DNA of 64,000 nucleotides, taken from the NCBI GenBank assembly GCA_035578155.1, contig JAPWDM010000024.1, forward strand, positions 4,648,961 through 4,712,960. The letters are read 5' to 3'. This document shows, piece after piece, positions 1 through 13,350 of the stretch (positions are counted from its first letter, which is position 1; every line of letters begins with the position of its first letter). The notes beneath the pieces were generated by a model. The model ran no database searches. It was not told where the DNA came from and saw only the letters and a list, made by a program, of their open reading frames with translations. Origin of the DNA: Brachynemurus nebulosus (taxonomy: Eukaryota; Arthropoda; Insecta; Neuroptera; Myrmeleontidae). The position numbers and the translations under genes are program-made.

Positions 1-491
1 AAAACAAGAAAAATCATGTTCTTTTTGGTATAAAAATGGTGGGCGTAAGGATTAAAAGTTGAGACCCCCAAAAGCACCCCCTTGATATTAACTCAATCCG
101 AATACAAAATTTCACCCCTCTAGGTTTATTGGGGTGATCTGTGCGAGTGGCACAAACTTCGAAAAAGTCGAAAAATCATGAAATTGTAGCTTAGAAATGA
201 GGGGTGTGGGGGTAAAATATTAAAACCTCCAAAAAGCACAACCTAGGTACGACCTCTATCAACAAACCAAATTTCAACCCTCTATGTTAATTCTGGGGGG
301 CTGAGGGCGTGTGAAAAGTTCTATTGTTTTGTTGCCCCTCACCACCCCTTTAAAGGTTGGGTCGGATCCAAAATTTGCTCAAAATTTGACCCCACTTTGA
401 TAGTATTGTTGTGCATCGGAATGAGCCCCACTTACCAAATTTCAGCTTTTATCTTCCATAGGGAGACCCTACACATATTAAAAGGTAGCGG

Positions 492-493
<2 letters not shown>
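1..493 (+). repeat. dispersed repeat, family B (plus copy 1)
   Basis: This stretch matches, in inverted orientation, positions 57958-58565, and in direct orientation positions 557-985. Shared blocks include CCTCTAGGTTTATT and the C-rich/G-rich tract around GTGGGGGTAAAATATTAAAA. It ends at GCGGGAA immediately before an (AT)n array, just as the inverted copy ends with TTCCCGCC next to its own (AT)n array. No coding capacity is visible. It is a non-coding dispersed repeat of unknown class. Confidence 0.8.
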
Positions 494-542
<49 letters not shown>

Positions 543-556
543 TATATATATATATT
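494..556. repeat. (AT)n microsatellite
   Basis: An AT dinucleotide array of about 60 bp, interrupted once by AAA near 538-540, separates two family B copies. Confidence 0.95.
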
Positions 557-985
557 TTCCCTATGGAAGTTAAGAGTTGGAAGTTGTCATGTTCTATTTG
601 GTATAAAAGTGGTGGGAGTAAGGGTTAAAAGTTGAGCCCATCAAAAGGCACCCCCTTGGTAGTAAGACAATCCGAGTACAAAATTTCAGCCCTCTAAGTT
701 TATTTGGGTAACCTGTGCGAGTGGTATAAACTTCGAAAACGTCAAAAAAGCATGAAGTTGTAGCTTATAAATGGTGGGGGTGGGAGTAAAATATTAAAAC
801 CTCCAAAAAGCAGACCCTAGGTACGAACTCTATCAACATACCAAATTTCAGCCCTGTAAGTTATTTCTGGGGGACTGTGGGCGCGTAAAATCCAGAAAAA
901 ATCATTTTTCCCCCTCTACTCCCTCCATATCATCCTAGGAGGCTGAATTTTGGATAGGTTGTAGGTAATTGACCGAAAAATTATT
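557..985 (+). repeat. dispersed repeat, family B (plus copy 2)
   Basis: A second direct copy, diverged from 1-493 but keeping the same order of blocks: GGTATAAAAGTGGTGGG, CAAAATTTCAGCCCTCTAAG, ACCTGTGCGAGTGG and CCAAATTTCAGCCCTGTAAG. It extends further toward the segment that in the inverted copy lies near 58140-58220. Confidence 0.75.
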
Positions 986-1209
986 TTAACCAGCTTGGAA
1001 ATGATTTATTGTTTGTCAGTTGAAAAATTCGACTAAATAAACTAACAAACTAACGTTAGAGGAAGGCGCCTTTGATGAGAGCCTCTTGTATTTAAAACCT
1101 TAAATTAGAGCCTTATTTGGACAATTTTGCGAAATATTTTCAGACATATATTTACTAATTCAAAGGCGTTTTGTGTGTCTTTATAGGCCATTTAGAAATT
1201 TTTGTAAAT

Positions 1210-1580
<371 letters not shown>

Positions 1581-3359
1581 CCTTTATTCAAACAATAATT
1601 ATATCCTGACAAAAATTTGCCTGAGTTGAAAATTGTTCCTTAGGGTCGTCTAGGAAACCCAAAAAATAAACGGCTGGAAGGATTTTAACCAAATTTTATT
1701 AAAATAATGTAATTGTCTTCTTTGGACGAATCTTGACCAAATTTTCTTTTAGTGTGCTAGGGACCTCAAAAAGGATCGAAAATTAAAGTGCTCTTAAAAC
1801 TTTCAATATATGTAGGTATTTACAAAAAATCTCCAGGTATGAAAATTAAATACTCTATTAAAATACCAATACATATATAGTTATTTTGGAGTCCTTTAGC
1901 GAAAAAAGGCACTGTGTGGAACAGATTTTCTAAAAAAAAATTAAAAATATCTGACTTAAGCTTAAGGTGAGGTAGAAATTGACCGCCTCAGTTCAATAGG
2001 ACTCAGATAAAATGGCTGAAGTGATTGTGATAAAATTTTATGAAAATTATATTTTGTTGTTGAAATATGAATATAGTTACTTTAAAGTCTTTGGGCAAGC
2101 GTAGCGACGCACTATAATAAACTCATTTTGTACAAACTTTCAAAATATCAAATTTCAATGAACTTGTGTTTGAAAATTGTTCGTCACTGCTATAAAATAA
2201 ATCTCAAATTGCAAAGTTGAAAAAATCGTCACAAAATTTTGGACAAATATTATTAAGATCTCCGAAAAGATGAAAATGAGTTTAAAATAGTCTCCCAGGG
2301 CCTCGGTGCCTCAAGAAAGGCTCAAAATAGAAATACTTCTAAACCATAATTCTAAAGTACAATAGAATATTATAAATTATTGAGAAACCTTTGAAAGAAA
2401 GAGTTAACGTAAATTTGCAGACAATTTAGAAGTTTTAATTATTAAAAAGAAACATTTTCCGGGTGAAAGTTATATATTGGAGCATGTCTAAGAAAAAATT
2501 GTTTTACTTTTTTTTAGAACTTCTGGACTAATCGATGTTTACGTAACGTGACCATTTATTTATAAGAAGAAAGAAAGGAACATTATCTGAGAAGCGACTT
2601 TATACGTGAGTTTTCTTACATAATCTTGCATCTTTCACTTCCCTTAAAAGAAAAATTAATTCAATCCCAAACAAAATTAATCGTTCCTAATTTTTTTTCA
2701 GTCTATAATTTTTTACTTTGTTCAGTCTTCATTTAATCTTCAATCTATTATTTACTTTTTGACTTTTTCTATAAATCTAACCTTTTAGCCAATCGATCCA
2801 CTACTGGGATTCCAAAGATCCTACTACCAGTCGGTTAATTTAACATCTTTTTCATTATAAATAAAACACTGGAGCGACAGCAAAATCTTGATGGGATAAT
2901 AATTTTCGCTCCCCCAATAATCTCAAATTGTCACTGTGAGGAATTTTCGTATAATGTGTTATCGTATGATCAAATGTCTTTTGTGCGTATTTTTCTGATC
3001 ACCATAAATAAACTTAAATTTTTTCAGTCACTAATATATATTCAGCCCTCCACCTACATGTTAACCCTTTTTTTATAAGTACTTGTTATTTTTGTATTAT
3101 AGAAAAATAAATTTGTCATTCGTGTGAATTACGAATACTAGGAAATGGACTAACAATATAATAAAGTAATCAAAAATTGATTGATGGCCAACGAGGTACT
3201 ACTAATGAACTAATAAATCTTAATCATTCAATCACGTCACATGAGTTTCGATTTTTATTGAAATAGTACTATAGGCTTGTAACAAATAACTTATTCGACC
3301 ATTAGACGAATATCAAACGTTCAGGCAGTACTCTGACCACATAGGCGAATATTCAGTGA
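1581..3359. other. AT-rich sequence without a recognisable gene
   Basis: I see no open reading frame of useful length, tRNA, terminal inverted repeat or tandem array here. It contains only short A- and T-rich runs. Confidence 0.5.
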
Positions 3360-3409
3360 ATTATATTCGGTAGAAAAATTATTAGAATCCAACTGCAGGT
3401 AAAATGAAA

Positions 3410-3579
3410 TGAAAAAAATTTTTTTTTTATTTTTTTAGCGACAGCCTGCATATAAATTATTAAGAACGAACTAAAAGAAAGAAAATTGTTCTACATGTGA
3501 TGTAGAATAATTTTCTTTCTTTTAATTCGTTCTTAATAATTTATATGAAGGCTGTCGCTAATAAAAAAAATTTTTTTCA
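3410..3579. repeat. foldback MITE, ~170 bp
   Basis: The segment reads almost identically on both strands about a centre near 3498 (CTACAT gtg ATGTAG). The arms run outward through AATTTTCTTTCTTT and AATTCGTTCTTAATAATT to GCGACAGCCT near each end. The 13-bp sequence TTATATTCGGTAG occurs directly repeated at 3361-3373 and 3580-3592. The right copy abuts the element; the left copy lies 36 bp outside it, so it is only a possible target duplication. Confidence 0.8.
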
Positions 3580-3592
3580 TTATATTCGGTAG

Positions 3593-4440
3593 TTTTGATG
3601 CTCAAAAATTTAAAGTGACGCCAACAATTACTTAAGATATTATTAAGGAGCTAGTCAGGATTAGAAGCTTAGAAAGACACATTTTCAACAATTTTTTTTA
3701 AAAGAAACCTAATATGCAATCGATCTGAAACCTTATACGCGGCTCGATCGTTTGCGGCTCACAGCACACAGCGTCAACGGGTGGTCAGAAATTAGAAAAT
3801 CAAATGGGGTTTTAAACAAAATAAATTTTCGAGTCCTTAAACCTAAAATTACATCGATTCAGAATGAAAATTAGAAACTGTAAGCCTTTGGAGAAAAAAA
3901 AAATCGAAAAATCCCGTTTTTTTTTTGTTATCTTTGTATGAAAAAAGAGTTGAAATTTAAAGGGGGTAAATTTTTTAAACTTAGGGGCTAAGAAAATTGT
4001 TACGCTTCCAACACGCTCTTATACGTTATAATTAATAGAGAACTACGGGTTGTACAATGTGAGCCGATTTGAAAATGTAGTTTTGTGTAAAAGGCATTTA
4101 AAGATTTTTTTCTAATTTTTTTGTATGAAAATTGATTAAATATAAAAATATTGGTTGTATTTATCTAGACCACTATTCCAGGATCATACAGAAGTTCGAG
4201 AGTTTTCTCATACAGTTTTTCCGTCTTAGCAATTATTCGTTTTTTAGCAGCCCTCGCCTTCTTGGATTTTGCAGTGCAGTGTTTTTCCGAAATTTTAACA
4301 CGTTCGTTGTCTCTTTTATTAGTGTAATGGTATGCGTGCGGTCCAACGTTAAGCCCCAGCATATCGAAAAATTTTAATAAGGATTCGGATCCTTTATTAA
4401 AAACACGTATATTCAAGAGGACAATTCAACCTTTTATTCC
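3593..4440. other. AT-rich sequence without a recognisable gene
   Basis: Two short overlapping reading frames near 4132-4416, on opposite strands, have no recognisable domain or codon structure. Nothing else is supported. Confidence 0.45.
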
Positions 4441-4444
4441 TTTT

Positions 4445-5055
4445 ATTAATGATTCCTGAGATATCTACTTAATAAATTTCTAACACTGACTGACTGACAG
4501 ACAACGCACAGCCTAAGCCGTTGGGTTTAGAAGAATGAAATTTTGCACAGGAGTTCCCTATGTAATGTAGGTGAGCACTAAGAAAAGATTTTTGAAAATT
4601 CGTCTCTGAAGTGGGTTAAACAGGGAATGAAAAATTGTATGGAAATTCGTTATTTTTGAAGTTAGTGGTATATACAAATATGTTACTATGGCTATTAAAA
4701 TAAGTAATATATCTTCTACTAAAAATAATAAATTTTTAACACTGACTGACAGATAACGCACAGCCTAAACTGTTGGGTTTAGAAGGACGAAATTTAGCAC
4801 AAGAGATATGAAAACTGGCGTTTAGGCTTCTGTTTATAAATAAAAGTCAGTTGTGTAAACGTTTTTGGAAAATTTCCTAAGGAGTTAAAACAGAAAATGA
4901 CAGTTCGTATGGGAAGTTCCTCATTTTTGAAGTTAGAAACGTGGATATTGATTTAGGCACGGATTTGGGTTTTGAAAAACATTAAAAGTGAGCAGAAAGT
5001 GAGCACCTAATAAAAAGATGTTGTCGATGGGAAACCCCATCGGGTATACGGCTAG
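4445..5055 (+). mobile_element. non-autonomous Helitron-like element, 3' end intact
   Basis: The right end has Helitron features. A 7-bp hairpin (CGATGGG at 5025-5031 with CCCATCG at 5036-5042, loop AAAC) is followed nine bases later by CTAG at 5052-5055 and then T. Internally there are two degenerate direct copies of an ACTGACTGAC ... CGCACAGCC ... GTTGGGTTTAGAAG module (4487 and 4735). A minus-strand relative lies at 34172-34500. The left end is not defined: the start given is only where similarity to that copy begins. No Rep/helicase coding sequence is present. Confidence 0.65.
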
Positions 5056-5056
5056 T

Positions 5057-5480
5057 AAAGGAATAAAAATACTGAAAAAAAAAAATTCGAATTTTTGTTC
5101 CTGCAACCCAGTAAGTAAATAAATGCAATCGACTTCGTTTTTTTCACTATTCGACAAAATAGTATTCTGATATTTGATATTCGTCCGAGTATAAAAAAAA
5201 TGGCCGAATACGCCGAACACCAAAATAGTTTTTGAATATTCGTTACGAGTCTAGCAATTACTCATGATTATTTAACATTGATTACCTATCAATATTATTA
5301 TTTTTATAACCATTAAGATATCATAATCAAGAACTTATAAAAATTATGTGTTATTAACCGACTTCAAAAAAGAAGGAGGTTCACAGTTCGAGTGTATTTT
5401 TTTTCTTCTACTTTTTTGGCGTATGTTATGATATATCTTCACTATATTTAAGCCGATTGGGATTTTTTGTTTGCTTAAAA
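5057..5480. other. no recognisable gene
   Basis: AT-rich sequence between the Helitron end and the next foldback. I see nothing that can be named. Confidence 0.45.
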
Positions 5481-5489
5481 AAATGTTCT

Positions 5490-5697
5490 CTTGAAAACAA
5501 TCACATTTGGCTTGCTATTGATACGTATGTAGGTATATTCCAGTCTCACTTTCCATGTTCTAGTAATAAGGGTGAGAAATATATGTATAGCCATGTTGAC
5601 TATACCTATACTTTTCTGCCTTCTCACTAGAACATGGAAAGTGAGACAAGAATATACGTACAAATCAATAGTAAACCAAATGTGTTTGTTTTCAAGC
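5490..5697. repeat. foldback MITE, ~208 bp
   Basis: Inverted arms of about 70 bp: AGTCTCACTTTCCATGTTCT (from 5542) is mirrored by AGAACATGGAAAGTGAGAC (5628-5646), and TTGAAAACAATCACATTTGG (5491-5510) by CCAAATGTGTTTGTTTTCAAG in pieces to about 5696. The unpaired centre is about 60 bp. The ~100-codon reading frames on both strands are by-products of this symmetry. Confidence 0.8.
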
Positions 5698-5993
5698 ACA
5701 TATTGCTTACACTTGAGCGCAAGCCGCTTCCGCTTACGCCGACATGAATTGGCCCAAATTCTTAAAATGTTGACACACATAGTGAGATCTCTTGACGTAG
5801 ATAATCTAAGTAGGGAGCATCGACTTTAATTCAGTACAATGGTTTGAGAAAATAACATAATACACACTTAAGAGGTGATCTAGATAAAATTTTAGATAAC
5901 AGATAAGATAATATTTAGAGAATTGTACACAAGTTCAATGTTTCTCTCTAGTCCGCAGAAAGATGTATGAATTACAATAAATTACAAAAATGT

Positions 5994-6380
5994 TTAAATG
6001 AATTGTTTTGGCGATAAAAATCGTGTCCGCACGGTAACTCTCGAATGAAATGTCCTATTTTTACGAAATTTGGTAAAAATGTTAGAAGTCCCAAACCATT
6101 GGACAAGTTCGTCAGCTAACCATGTCCGATGTCTGGACCATAGTTTTTTTGTCATTTTTAAAGAAAAAAAATTAGTTTTTTGCCAGAATTTTCCTAAGTT
6201 CAAACGAATTTTTATAAACGGGAATTCGCTATGCAGGATGCTGCGACAGGGGTACTTTTTATTTTCGGGCCATACGTCTAGCACAACAGAGAACAACATT
6301 TTTGTTTTAAAAAAAGAAAACGACGGAGCTTACTTTATGCCCAAAAAATTGTTTTTGAATATAACATTTTTTTGAGGGAT
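5994..6380 (+). repeat. diverged copy of dispersed repeat family A
   Basis: Blocks such as GTAACTCTCGAATGAAATGT, GTTCGTCAGCTAACCATGTC and ATTCGCTATGCAGGATGCTG align in the same order with the better preserved copies at 50472-50720 and 52250-52310. Two overlapping ~100-codon frames on opposite strands are chance frames in this repeat. Confidence 0.6.
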
Positions 6381-6489
6381 TTAGTTTCTGTTCTTTACGG
6401 CACATGAGTGTACACGACCAGCACAATACAACGCAATCACTTTATTTGGGAACAGAAAATGGCGGGGTTAACTTGGTGGGAACATCTTT

Positions 6490-6890
6490 ATGGTCGACGT
6501 TTCATATAGATACATATCATGACCTATATAATGTTATTCTACCTAATGGCGGAAATCATTCCAAACTAAATGAAATCTGTTTATTTTTAAGATTAAAGAA
6601 CTGCTTAAGTGTCAATATTTATTTGAATTACATGGTCAACTAGGTGGTCGAAAAACGACATTTCATATTACACGATTAAATATTGTTTCTATTAATGACG
6701 GAAATGATTCCAAGCTGAATTCTATTTAAAATTAAAGAATTGCTTTTAAACATTTTTGCAATTATTATGAAAGTGTCAAAATTTATCTAAATTAGTTACA
6801 TGGCTGGCCAAGTGGTCGAGAAACGACATTTCATATTACACGACCTAATGTTATTCTAATTAATGGCGGAAATAATTCCAGTTAGTAAAT
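6490..6890 (+). repeat. degenerate direct repeats
   Basis: A module reading ACGACATTTCATATTACACGA followed by a TAATGGCGGAAATNATTCCA-type block occurs two to three times (about 6495-6560, 6655-6710 and 6820-6885), separated by the ACATGG...GGTCGA sequence. It is non-coding. Confidence 0.6.
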
Positions 6891-7077
6891 ATAGGAAAAT
6901 GGTGAATTTAGTTTGTTTTCCTTTTTTTTTCAGAAAAAATCAAGATAATTTTATTGTCGTTATCTTATCTTTTTCCTTCGTTTAATAAAAAGATATTATA
7001 AAAGATAACTTCTTTTAAAAATATCTAGATAAAAGATAATAGATAACGAAAACGTTATCTAGATAAAATTTCAGATA

Positions 7078-8110
7078 GGGTGAAAGCAGGTAAGAGTACG
7101 CAGGCATGTAAGATTACGCAGAATTTAAATAGGTTTTTATCTTGTCTATGAACACCGTGAATATCGAATTTAATAGTTTATAGCGATTAGCACGATACCT
7201 ATTTATAGTTGACCAAATACGATTCAATTCGCCACAATTTTTATTTAATTATTTTGTAAAAGCAATTCAGGTACCTCAAATCAAACAAATGTTATAAAAA
7301 TTGCCATTATTTTAATAGAGTGTATTTTATCTTTAGTTCATTCAAAAGGTAAGATAATTGCCTTTACAGATTCTAAAGACACTTTATTTTTATTTGAATT
7401 TCATCTATAAACTCAAAGATACAATTAATTTTTAATTGTTAACGTTTAACTGACAAAAACAGATTCTTATAAGAGTACACTTCCTAAAAGTTGATAAGAG
7501 TACGCACGTTTCTATTAAAATTTCTATTTATTTTTAAACGGGCTTTTGAAAGATGAGTTATCAGCGAAAACTCAATAGGAAACTGATATTTAGAAAGTAT
7601 TTTGAAAAATATCCAAGAAAAAGTAAAAAATAAAGAAACAAAAGAGCTATAACAAGAAAACTGGATATAGCGGAATGCACTCTTAGAAAGAGACTTAGAA
7701 ACGATCCACTTTCCCTTGGAAGATACAAAAGAACATTTTGAGAAATTATGAAGCAACAATTGGCTGAACATATTCGCGAATTAGATATTATGTTTTATAG
7801 AATAATGTTATAGCAAGGTTAAAATAGACTACATCTGGATATGCTGTATCAAATAATATATCACATAGGTTTAATGACAAGAAGAAAAATAGCAGGAAAA
7901 ACATGGGTGGTAGAATTTTGTAAAAGACATAATTTAATTTTTCGTCAACCAGAAAAATATTCATTAACGAGGATGATGAACTTCAGTCAGACACAAGCTG
8001 TAAATAGATTTTCTCACAATTTATTTGTAAAAATTGTTAATGCGTACTCTTAAAATAACCTATGCGTACTCTTAAAAGCAAGTGCTTGAAGAGTACGTTT
8101 TTGCAAGTTA
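7078..8110 (+). mobile_element. pogo-like DNA transposon relic
   Basis: The left end reads GGGTGAAAGCAG followed by GTAAGAGTACGCA, directly after TA at 7076-7077. The motif TAAGAGTACGCA recurs at about 7091, 7110 (one change), 7467 and 7494 on this strand, and inverted at about 8040, 8064 and 8090, so it clusters near both ends. Between them lies a broken transposase N-terminal region of pogo type (7646-8053). The right terminus cannot be placed exactly. The DDE catalytic domain is absent, so the element is an internally deleted copy. Confidence 0.6.
7646..8053 (+). pseudogene. broken pogo/Jerky-type transposase N-terminal domain
   Basis: In one frame the sequence encodes the pattern of the DNA-binding half of pogo-superfamily transposases. 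A psq-type helix-turn-helix (TLRKRLRNDPLSLGRYKR) is followed by QLAEHIRELD, then RKIAGKTWVVEFCKRHN and RQPEKYSLTRMMNFSQ, which correspond to the CENP-B type second helix-turn-helix. Three in-frame stops interrupt it (TGA 7739, TAG 7811, TAA 7820), and the frame stops at 8051 before any DDE catalytic domain. In intact relatives this region binds the transposon ends. The iterated TAAGAGTACGCA motifs in the surrounding element are the obvious candidate sites, by inference. The family call rests on remembered family patterns. Confidence 0.7.
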
Positions 8111-8290
8111 GAGAAAAAACATTTTTTTTCTTATTAAAATTTTAAAATTATGATTAAGGGGAATTTATACTGAAAATAATTTGGCTAGCCAATAATTTTT
8201 CTATTAATAATAAATTTTGTTATCAAAAGTTTCTTTCAAAAATAACTTCATTAATATAGTGGGTGTCCCGTTCGGATGTGCACATATACA

Positions 8291-9490
8291 ATGTACAGAT
8301 GTGCCGTGACTATTTGGACCCGATTTCGTCGGGTGAGTGACGAAAGAGAGGAGGTAAAGCAACCATACATAACATAGAAAATAATGTCTTACAGAATTGC
8401 TTGTACACTTACACATAAAGTTAATGTATTTTCCAATTTCGTTTATAAATATAACTTTAATTACAAAAGGAAAAGGTTAAAAACCAATTTTATTTAACTT
8501 ATGGGTGTAGTATGTCTTGCGAAAAGTATTTTTCTAACCGAAATTAAGCCTTTTTAATTAATTTGCTTTGTAATCTTATACAGCTATACAGAGCGTGTAT
8601 GGTTGTTAATATAGTTATAAAATTATAAACAGTTTGAATAGTGAATACAAGTTTGAATAACCCCCAACAGCGTACACCAAACATTGTATCTGTGATTACC
8701 AATCGGTGGGCCAGCTGTCAATATTATCAATAACATTATGTATTATCAATAATAAGCTGGAATACTGATTTTGAAGTTAAATCAAATTCTTATTTATTAA
8801 TTTTTTATCAAATAATATTATTTTTATGAAATGTTCTTGTCTTTCTCATTTTCGCTTTTAGAATATTTGAACAAAGATTATATTTAACATATTTATCATA
8901 AGTTTTTTCGGCTTTTGTTAAATATCTTCAAAAACAGGATAATAAATTGTTTTATTACCCAACCACTTTATACAATTTATTTCTGGGCTTTTTTGAAAAA
9001 TTTTATTACATAGTTTATTGATAACATGATGATAACTGTGTTGGCAAGTGTGTTTCTAACGTATGAAGATTATGAAGAAGAAACAGAAATTTTTTGACTT
9101 TTTTAACTTGAAGATATATTTGTGGTTTTTGTTTATTTTGTAAATATGATTTTGATGTGCAAATATTTATTTTAATTCGTTTTCAAACCAAACTTTTTTT
9201 AATATTTAATGGATATTAACGTTACTTTATGAAATTGAGTTTATAAAATAATACCTAATATTTTACTATACTGTGTTTTATTAAAGTAAGAATATAAGGA
9301 ACAGTAAGTTAACAAATAAGAGTAATCTATTTTTTTTTTTTCAAATTTCTATTCACAACTGTTTGGTGGTCACTGGAATCTAACTGTGGCAACTATATAA
9401 ATATAAAAAAAGACAAACTGCAAAAAAAAGGATAGATCAAAGTATAGAGATAAGGTATCGGGTCCTTTTAGTCACGGCAGATCTGTACAT
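8291..9490. mobile_element. candidate TIR element, ~1.2 kb, no transposase
   Basis: A ~34-bp block at 8291-8324 (ATGTACAGATGTGCCGTGAC, then GGACCCGAT) has a near-identical inverted partner at 9457-9490 (ATCGGGTCC ... GTCACGGCAG then CTGTACAT). The AT-rich interior has no coding potential. Target duplications were not recognised, so the exact ends are uncertain. Confidence 0.5.
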
Positions 9491-9968
9491 ATTAATTGGT
9501 AACCTTCTATTACAGGATTTTTCACATGAAACTAAATAAATTACAATCAGTGTTGCAATTATACGAATTTTTTTTGCGATATCTGTTACCATTAAAAAAA
9601 ATCACAGTAACAATAAAAGAAATACCCCTGCCGCCGCAACTGCATAACATAGTGAATTTCCAAATATTGGGCACTGGCGGATCTCATCTAAGACCTGTAC
9701 CTATTTAAAATAGTTTAGCTTTCTAAGAGTAAAAGAATTTTTAAAATCGGTTGGGTAATTAGTTTTGGTATTTTTGGGACCCAAAAACCCGAACGGACTT
9801 TGTGCAGCGTAGTTGTATCCATCAAAAATAATTTAGTTCTCTGGCAGCTCCCTAGCAGTTCTCTAGCAGTTCTCTATCTAATTCTTTAGCATCGGTTCGG
9901 TAGCTTATTTATGGCGTTTTCGGATCTGCAAGATCCCGATGGACCTCATTAAAAAATCAGTTCGACCG

Positions 9969-10100
<132 letters not shown>

Positions 10101-10288
10101 CAATTCGATTTCTACATCGTTGAAAAGCAAAAAAAATTATGAAAAAAATGTTCTTGTAATTTTCTTTCTATGTTAAGATACGATGTATACATACGTATGT
10201 ATACATCGTATCTTAACATAGAAAGAAAATTACAAGAACATTTTTTTCATAATTTTTTTTGCTTTTCAACGATGTAGAAATCGAATTG
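10101..10288. repeat. perfect 188-bp palindrome
   Basis: The sequence from CAATTCGATTTCTACATCGT (10101) to the centre between 10194 and 10195 (...GTATACATAC|GTATGTATAC...) is repeated as its exact reverse complement to 10288. I see no mismatch over 94 bp per arm and no spacer. It lies directly against the palindrome at 9969-10100. The arm sequence is a family A terminal block that also occurs at 50030-50100 and 50640-50720. Confidence 0.9.
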
Positions 10289-10452
10289 TCTAATGATAGG
10301 ATCGAATGATAAAAAATGGCCAGAAAACCTATTTCTGGGCATCCGACGTCTCTGGCTGACGAACTTAGCCGAGCCAATCCGGATTTTAGTTTGCACATAA
10401 AATTTCATAAGCACTAAACGTTTCGTTCGAAAGTATTCGTAAGTGTGTGGCG

Positions 10453-10552
<100 letters not shown>

Positions 10553-10558
10553 GAAAAT

Positions 10559-10580
10559 GAAAATGATATTCACTAAAATT

Positions 10581-10650
<70 letters not shown>

Positions 10651-10672
10651 AATTTTAGTGAATATCATTTTC
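10559..10672. repeat. palindrome with (AT)n core
   Basis: GAAAATGATATTCACTAAAA on the left is mirrored by TTTTAGTGAATATCATTTTC on the right around an AT array (10585-10645). The same arm sequence borders AT arrays at 22588, 50400 and 52640, so it belongs to family A. Confidence 0.9.
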
Positions 10673-11045
10673 GTATTCGAGGGACCTCAAAACATATTTC
10701 TGTTGTGGTCCGGGCTTAGGTCGCATCATAACACCGGCGGTAATAGCTGAATTTTGAGTTTTCGAAATTCGCTAAAAGAAAAATATTTAAAAAAAAGATA
10801 AAACTGACTTTAAAATAATAATAAAAACATTAAAAAATATGAAATATTTACGCCATAAATCAAGAAATAAAGCAAAAGCCCTATATCTGAACGCGATCCG
10901 ATACTGGAACAGTATTGACTTTTATACCGGTATCCCATCTGAATGTATACATACGGTTTACATTTTAATTGATAACACTGGATTCCCATAAGGAAAAAGT
11001 TATATCACAAGAATGCTTTGAATAAACATATTTATAAGTATTTTA

Positions 11046-11215
11046 GTTAAATTTCTTTTATAAATTAATTTTTTTTAATTTTATTTTAATAAAACATAAA
11101 TAAATTAATAAAATAAAAAATAGATAACTATCCAGATATTAGTTTCTTAAACTAATATCTGGATTGTTTCCTACGGCGGTTAGCACATTAATTGCATTTT
11201 CAACTTCTGTCCCAA
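11046..11215 (+). repeat. internal direct repeat, copy 1
   Basis: AATTTCTTTTATAAATTAAT ... ATAGATAACTATCCAGATAT ... GTTTCCTACGGCGGTTAGC is repeated in the same orientation at 11932-12105. Each copy contains the 35-bp palindrome at 11130-11164 (ATCCAGATATTAG...CTAATATCTGGAT). Confidence 0.85.
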
Positions 11216-11931
11216 CTGCAGAAAAGCTACTACTAACATTATATTAACATTTTTTTATTGTGTGCATATATATCTACAATAGTTGAACTATTTATCAAAT
11301 ACTGGGAACACATTTACGTGTTTTGAGTGAACGATATTGTGTATTGTCGACCTGGAATAAATTATTTCGATACATCTTTGTCACTAATCGGGTACGTCGA
11401 TACTGTAAGCACATTTAGGTGGAGTGTACGATATTGTGTATTGTCGGTTTGGAATCGATGGTTTTGATAGTTTTTCGTCACTTACCCGTACATCCATATT
11501 GTAAATAACTCACACGTATAAATTTTATGTATTTTTATAACTTATACTTAATAAATGTTCATAATTATATTTATGTTACATAAAAATAACAATAAATAAT
11601 TTAGTAGTGAATTTGGATGTTTTTATTGATAAAGGAAAAAATATATAATCTTTAAAGTCAGACAATCATCATCACTACAAATGTAAAATTATCAAATTGC
11701 GAAATAGTTGTTGGTAACGCAGATTTTTGATCTGTTGTAAGAGTGGTACTACAAATCATCACAGATGGTACTACAAATTATCAATAGATATTCAATAATA
11801 TCGTGAGAGAGCGACATCTCTTTGTTAAGTAATGAACTGGTATTGTCCTGTTAAATCAATGAAAAGTGAGTAGCTGTTTTCGCACCAAATTCAAATTAAC
11901 TTTTTAAAAAATTTCTTTTATAGTTTAAAAT

Positions 11932-12105
11932 TTCTTTTATAAATTAATTTTTTTTAAATTTTATTTTAATATAAAACATAAATAAATTAATAAAATAAGA
12001 AATAGATAACTATCCAGATATTAGTTTCTTAAACTAATATCTGGATTGTTTCCTACGGCGGTTAGCTCATTAATTGCTTTTTCAACCTCTGTGCCAACTA
12101 CAGAA
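11932..12105 (+). repeat. internal direct repeat, copy 2
   Basis: The partner of 11046-11215 about 886 bp downstream, differing at a few positions, with its palindrome at 12012-12046. It suggests a tandem duplication within the 9500-12876 element. Confidence 0.85.
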
Positions 12106-12879
12106 GGTGTCTTCTTAAGGTCATTATTTACACATTTATATTTTTTAAAATTTTCTAAAATGCATTAAATTGGTCTGAGGCACGGTATCGGACGATCAGC
12201 ATACTTAACACTGAATAAGTCTCTGGTACTACGCAAACTATTTCCTTCAATCTTCCAGCAAATTACCTGCACTATTTCTTCAACAAAAGATTCTTTGAGA
12301 ATTTCTATTATTTTAATATTTATTTTCAAAAATTTAAAAAATGCCTTTTGACTTTACAGAGAATGACACAAATATTTTTATTTATGTGAAAATATGAATT
12401 GCTTGAAAAATGCAGCATTGATTTTTTTTTTATTTTACTGTATTATTATTGTTAAAGCGATAGAAACAGTAACTATAATATTAGATTAATATTATTATTT
12501 TATTCAAAGCACTCATGTGACATAATTTTTTCCTTGTAGGAATCCAGTGTTATCAATTTACATGTAAACCGTATATATACATCCAAATGGGACACTTGGT
12601 ATAAACGTCAAAACTATTCCAGTACCGGATCGCGTTCGGATATAGGGCTTTTGCGTTATGTCTTTATTTATGGCGTAATTATTTCATATTTTTCGATGTT
12701 TTTATAATTATTTTAAAGTCGGTTTTATCTTTTTTCTTTTAAATTTTTTTCCTTTTCTTTTATTGTTATCGTGATTTTTATTAATGGCAACAGATATCAC
12801 AAAAAGAATTCGTACAATTGCAACACTGATTGTAATTTACTTAGTTTCATGTGAAAAATCCTGTAATAGAAGGTTATTG

Positions 12880-13345
12880 ACTTTTACCAGAAAAAAATTT
12901 ATAAGCCATTTTACTCTACACTGTCTATAAAAGAAACTTTTTCTAAGCCACAAAATGATTTTTTCTCCCCAATCTTCACAGTGATAGCTATAGCTACAGT
13001 CGTAATCCACTGATAAACATCTTTTAACGTAGCTTATTTATGACAGTTGTCTTATGGATGTGTGTTCACGTAAATTTATAAAAGATAAACCGCTTTAGAT
13101 GGAGAGCACGAATCAGACCCAACAAATATACTTGCCTTGAAGATTTGATCTTAAAAGTCATTTACTCGTATCAGCTCGTACACACATACATTCACGTACT
13201 AGTAATTATTACTATTGTCTTCGCTGGAAGTACATACTTTCTTATATTTCATTCCATTCACTATTCAGTGGGACAATGTTTTCGTTTTATCATTATTATT
13301 ATAACATAGTAAAAATTCTTAACTGTGGATCAAAAAGTTCTACCT
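12880..13345. other. no recognisable gene
   Basis: AT-rich sequence between two inverted-repeat elements. Nothing can be named. Confidence 0.4.
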
Positions 13346-13350
13346 ATAGG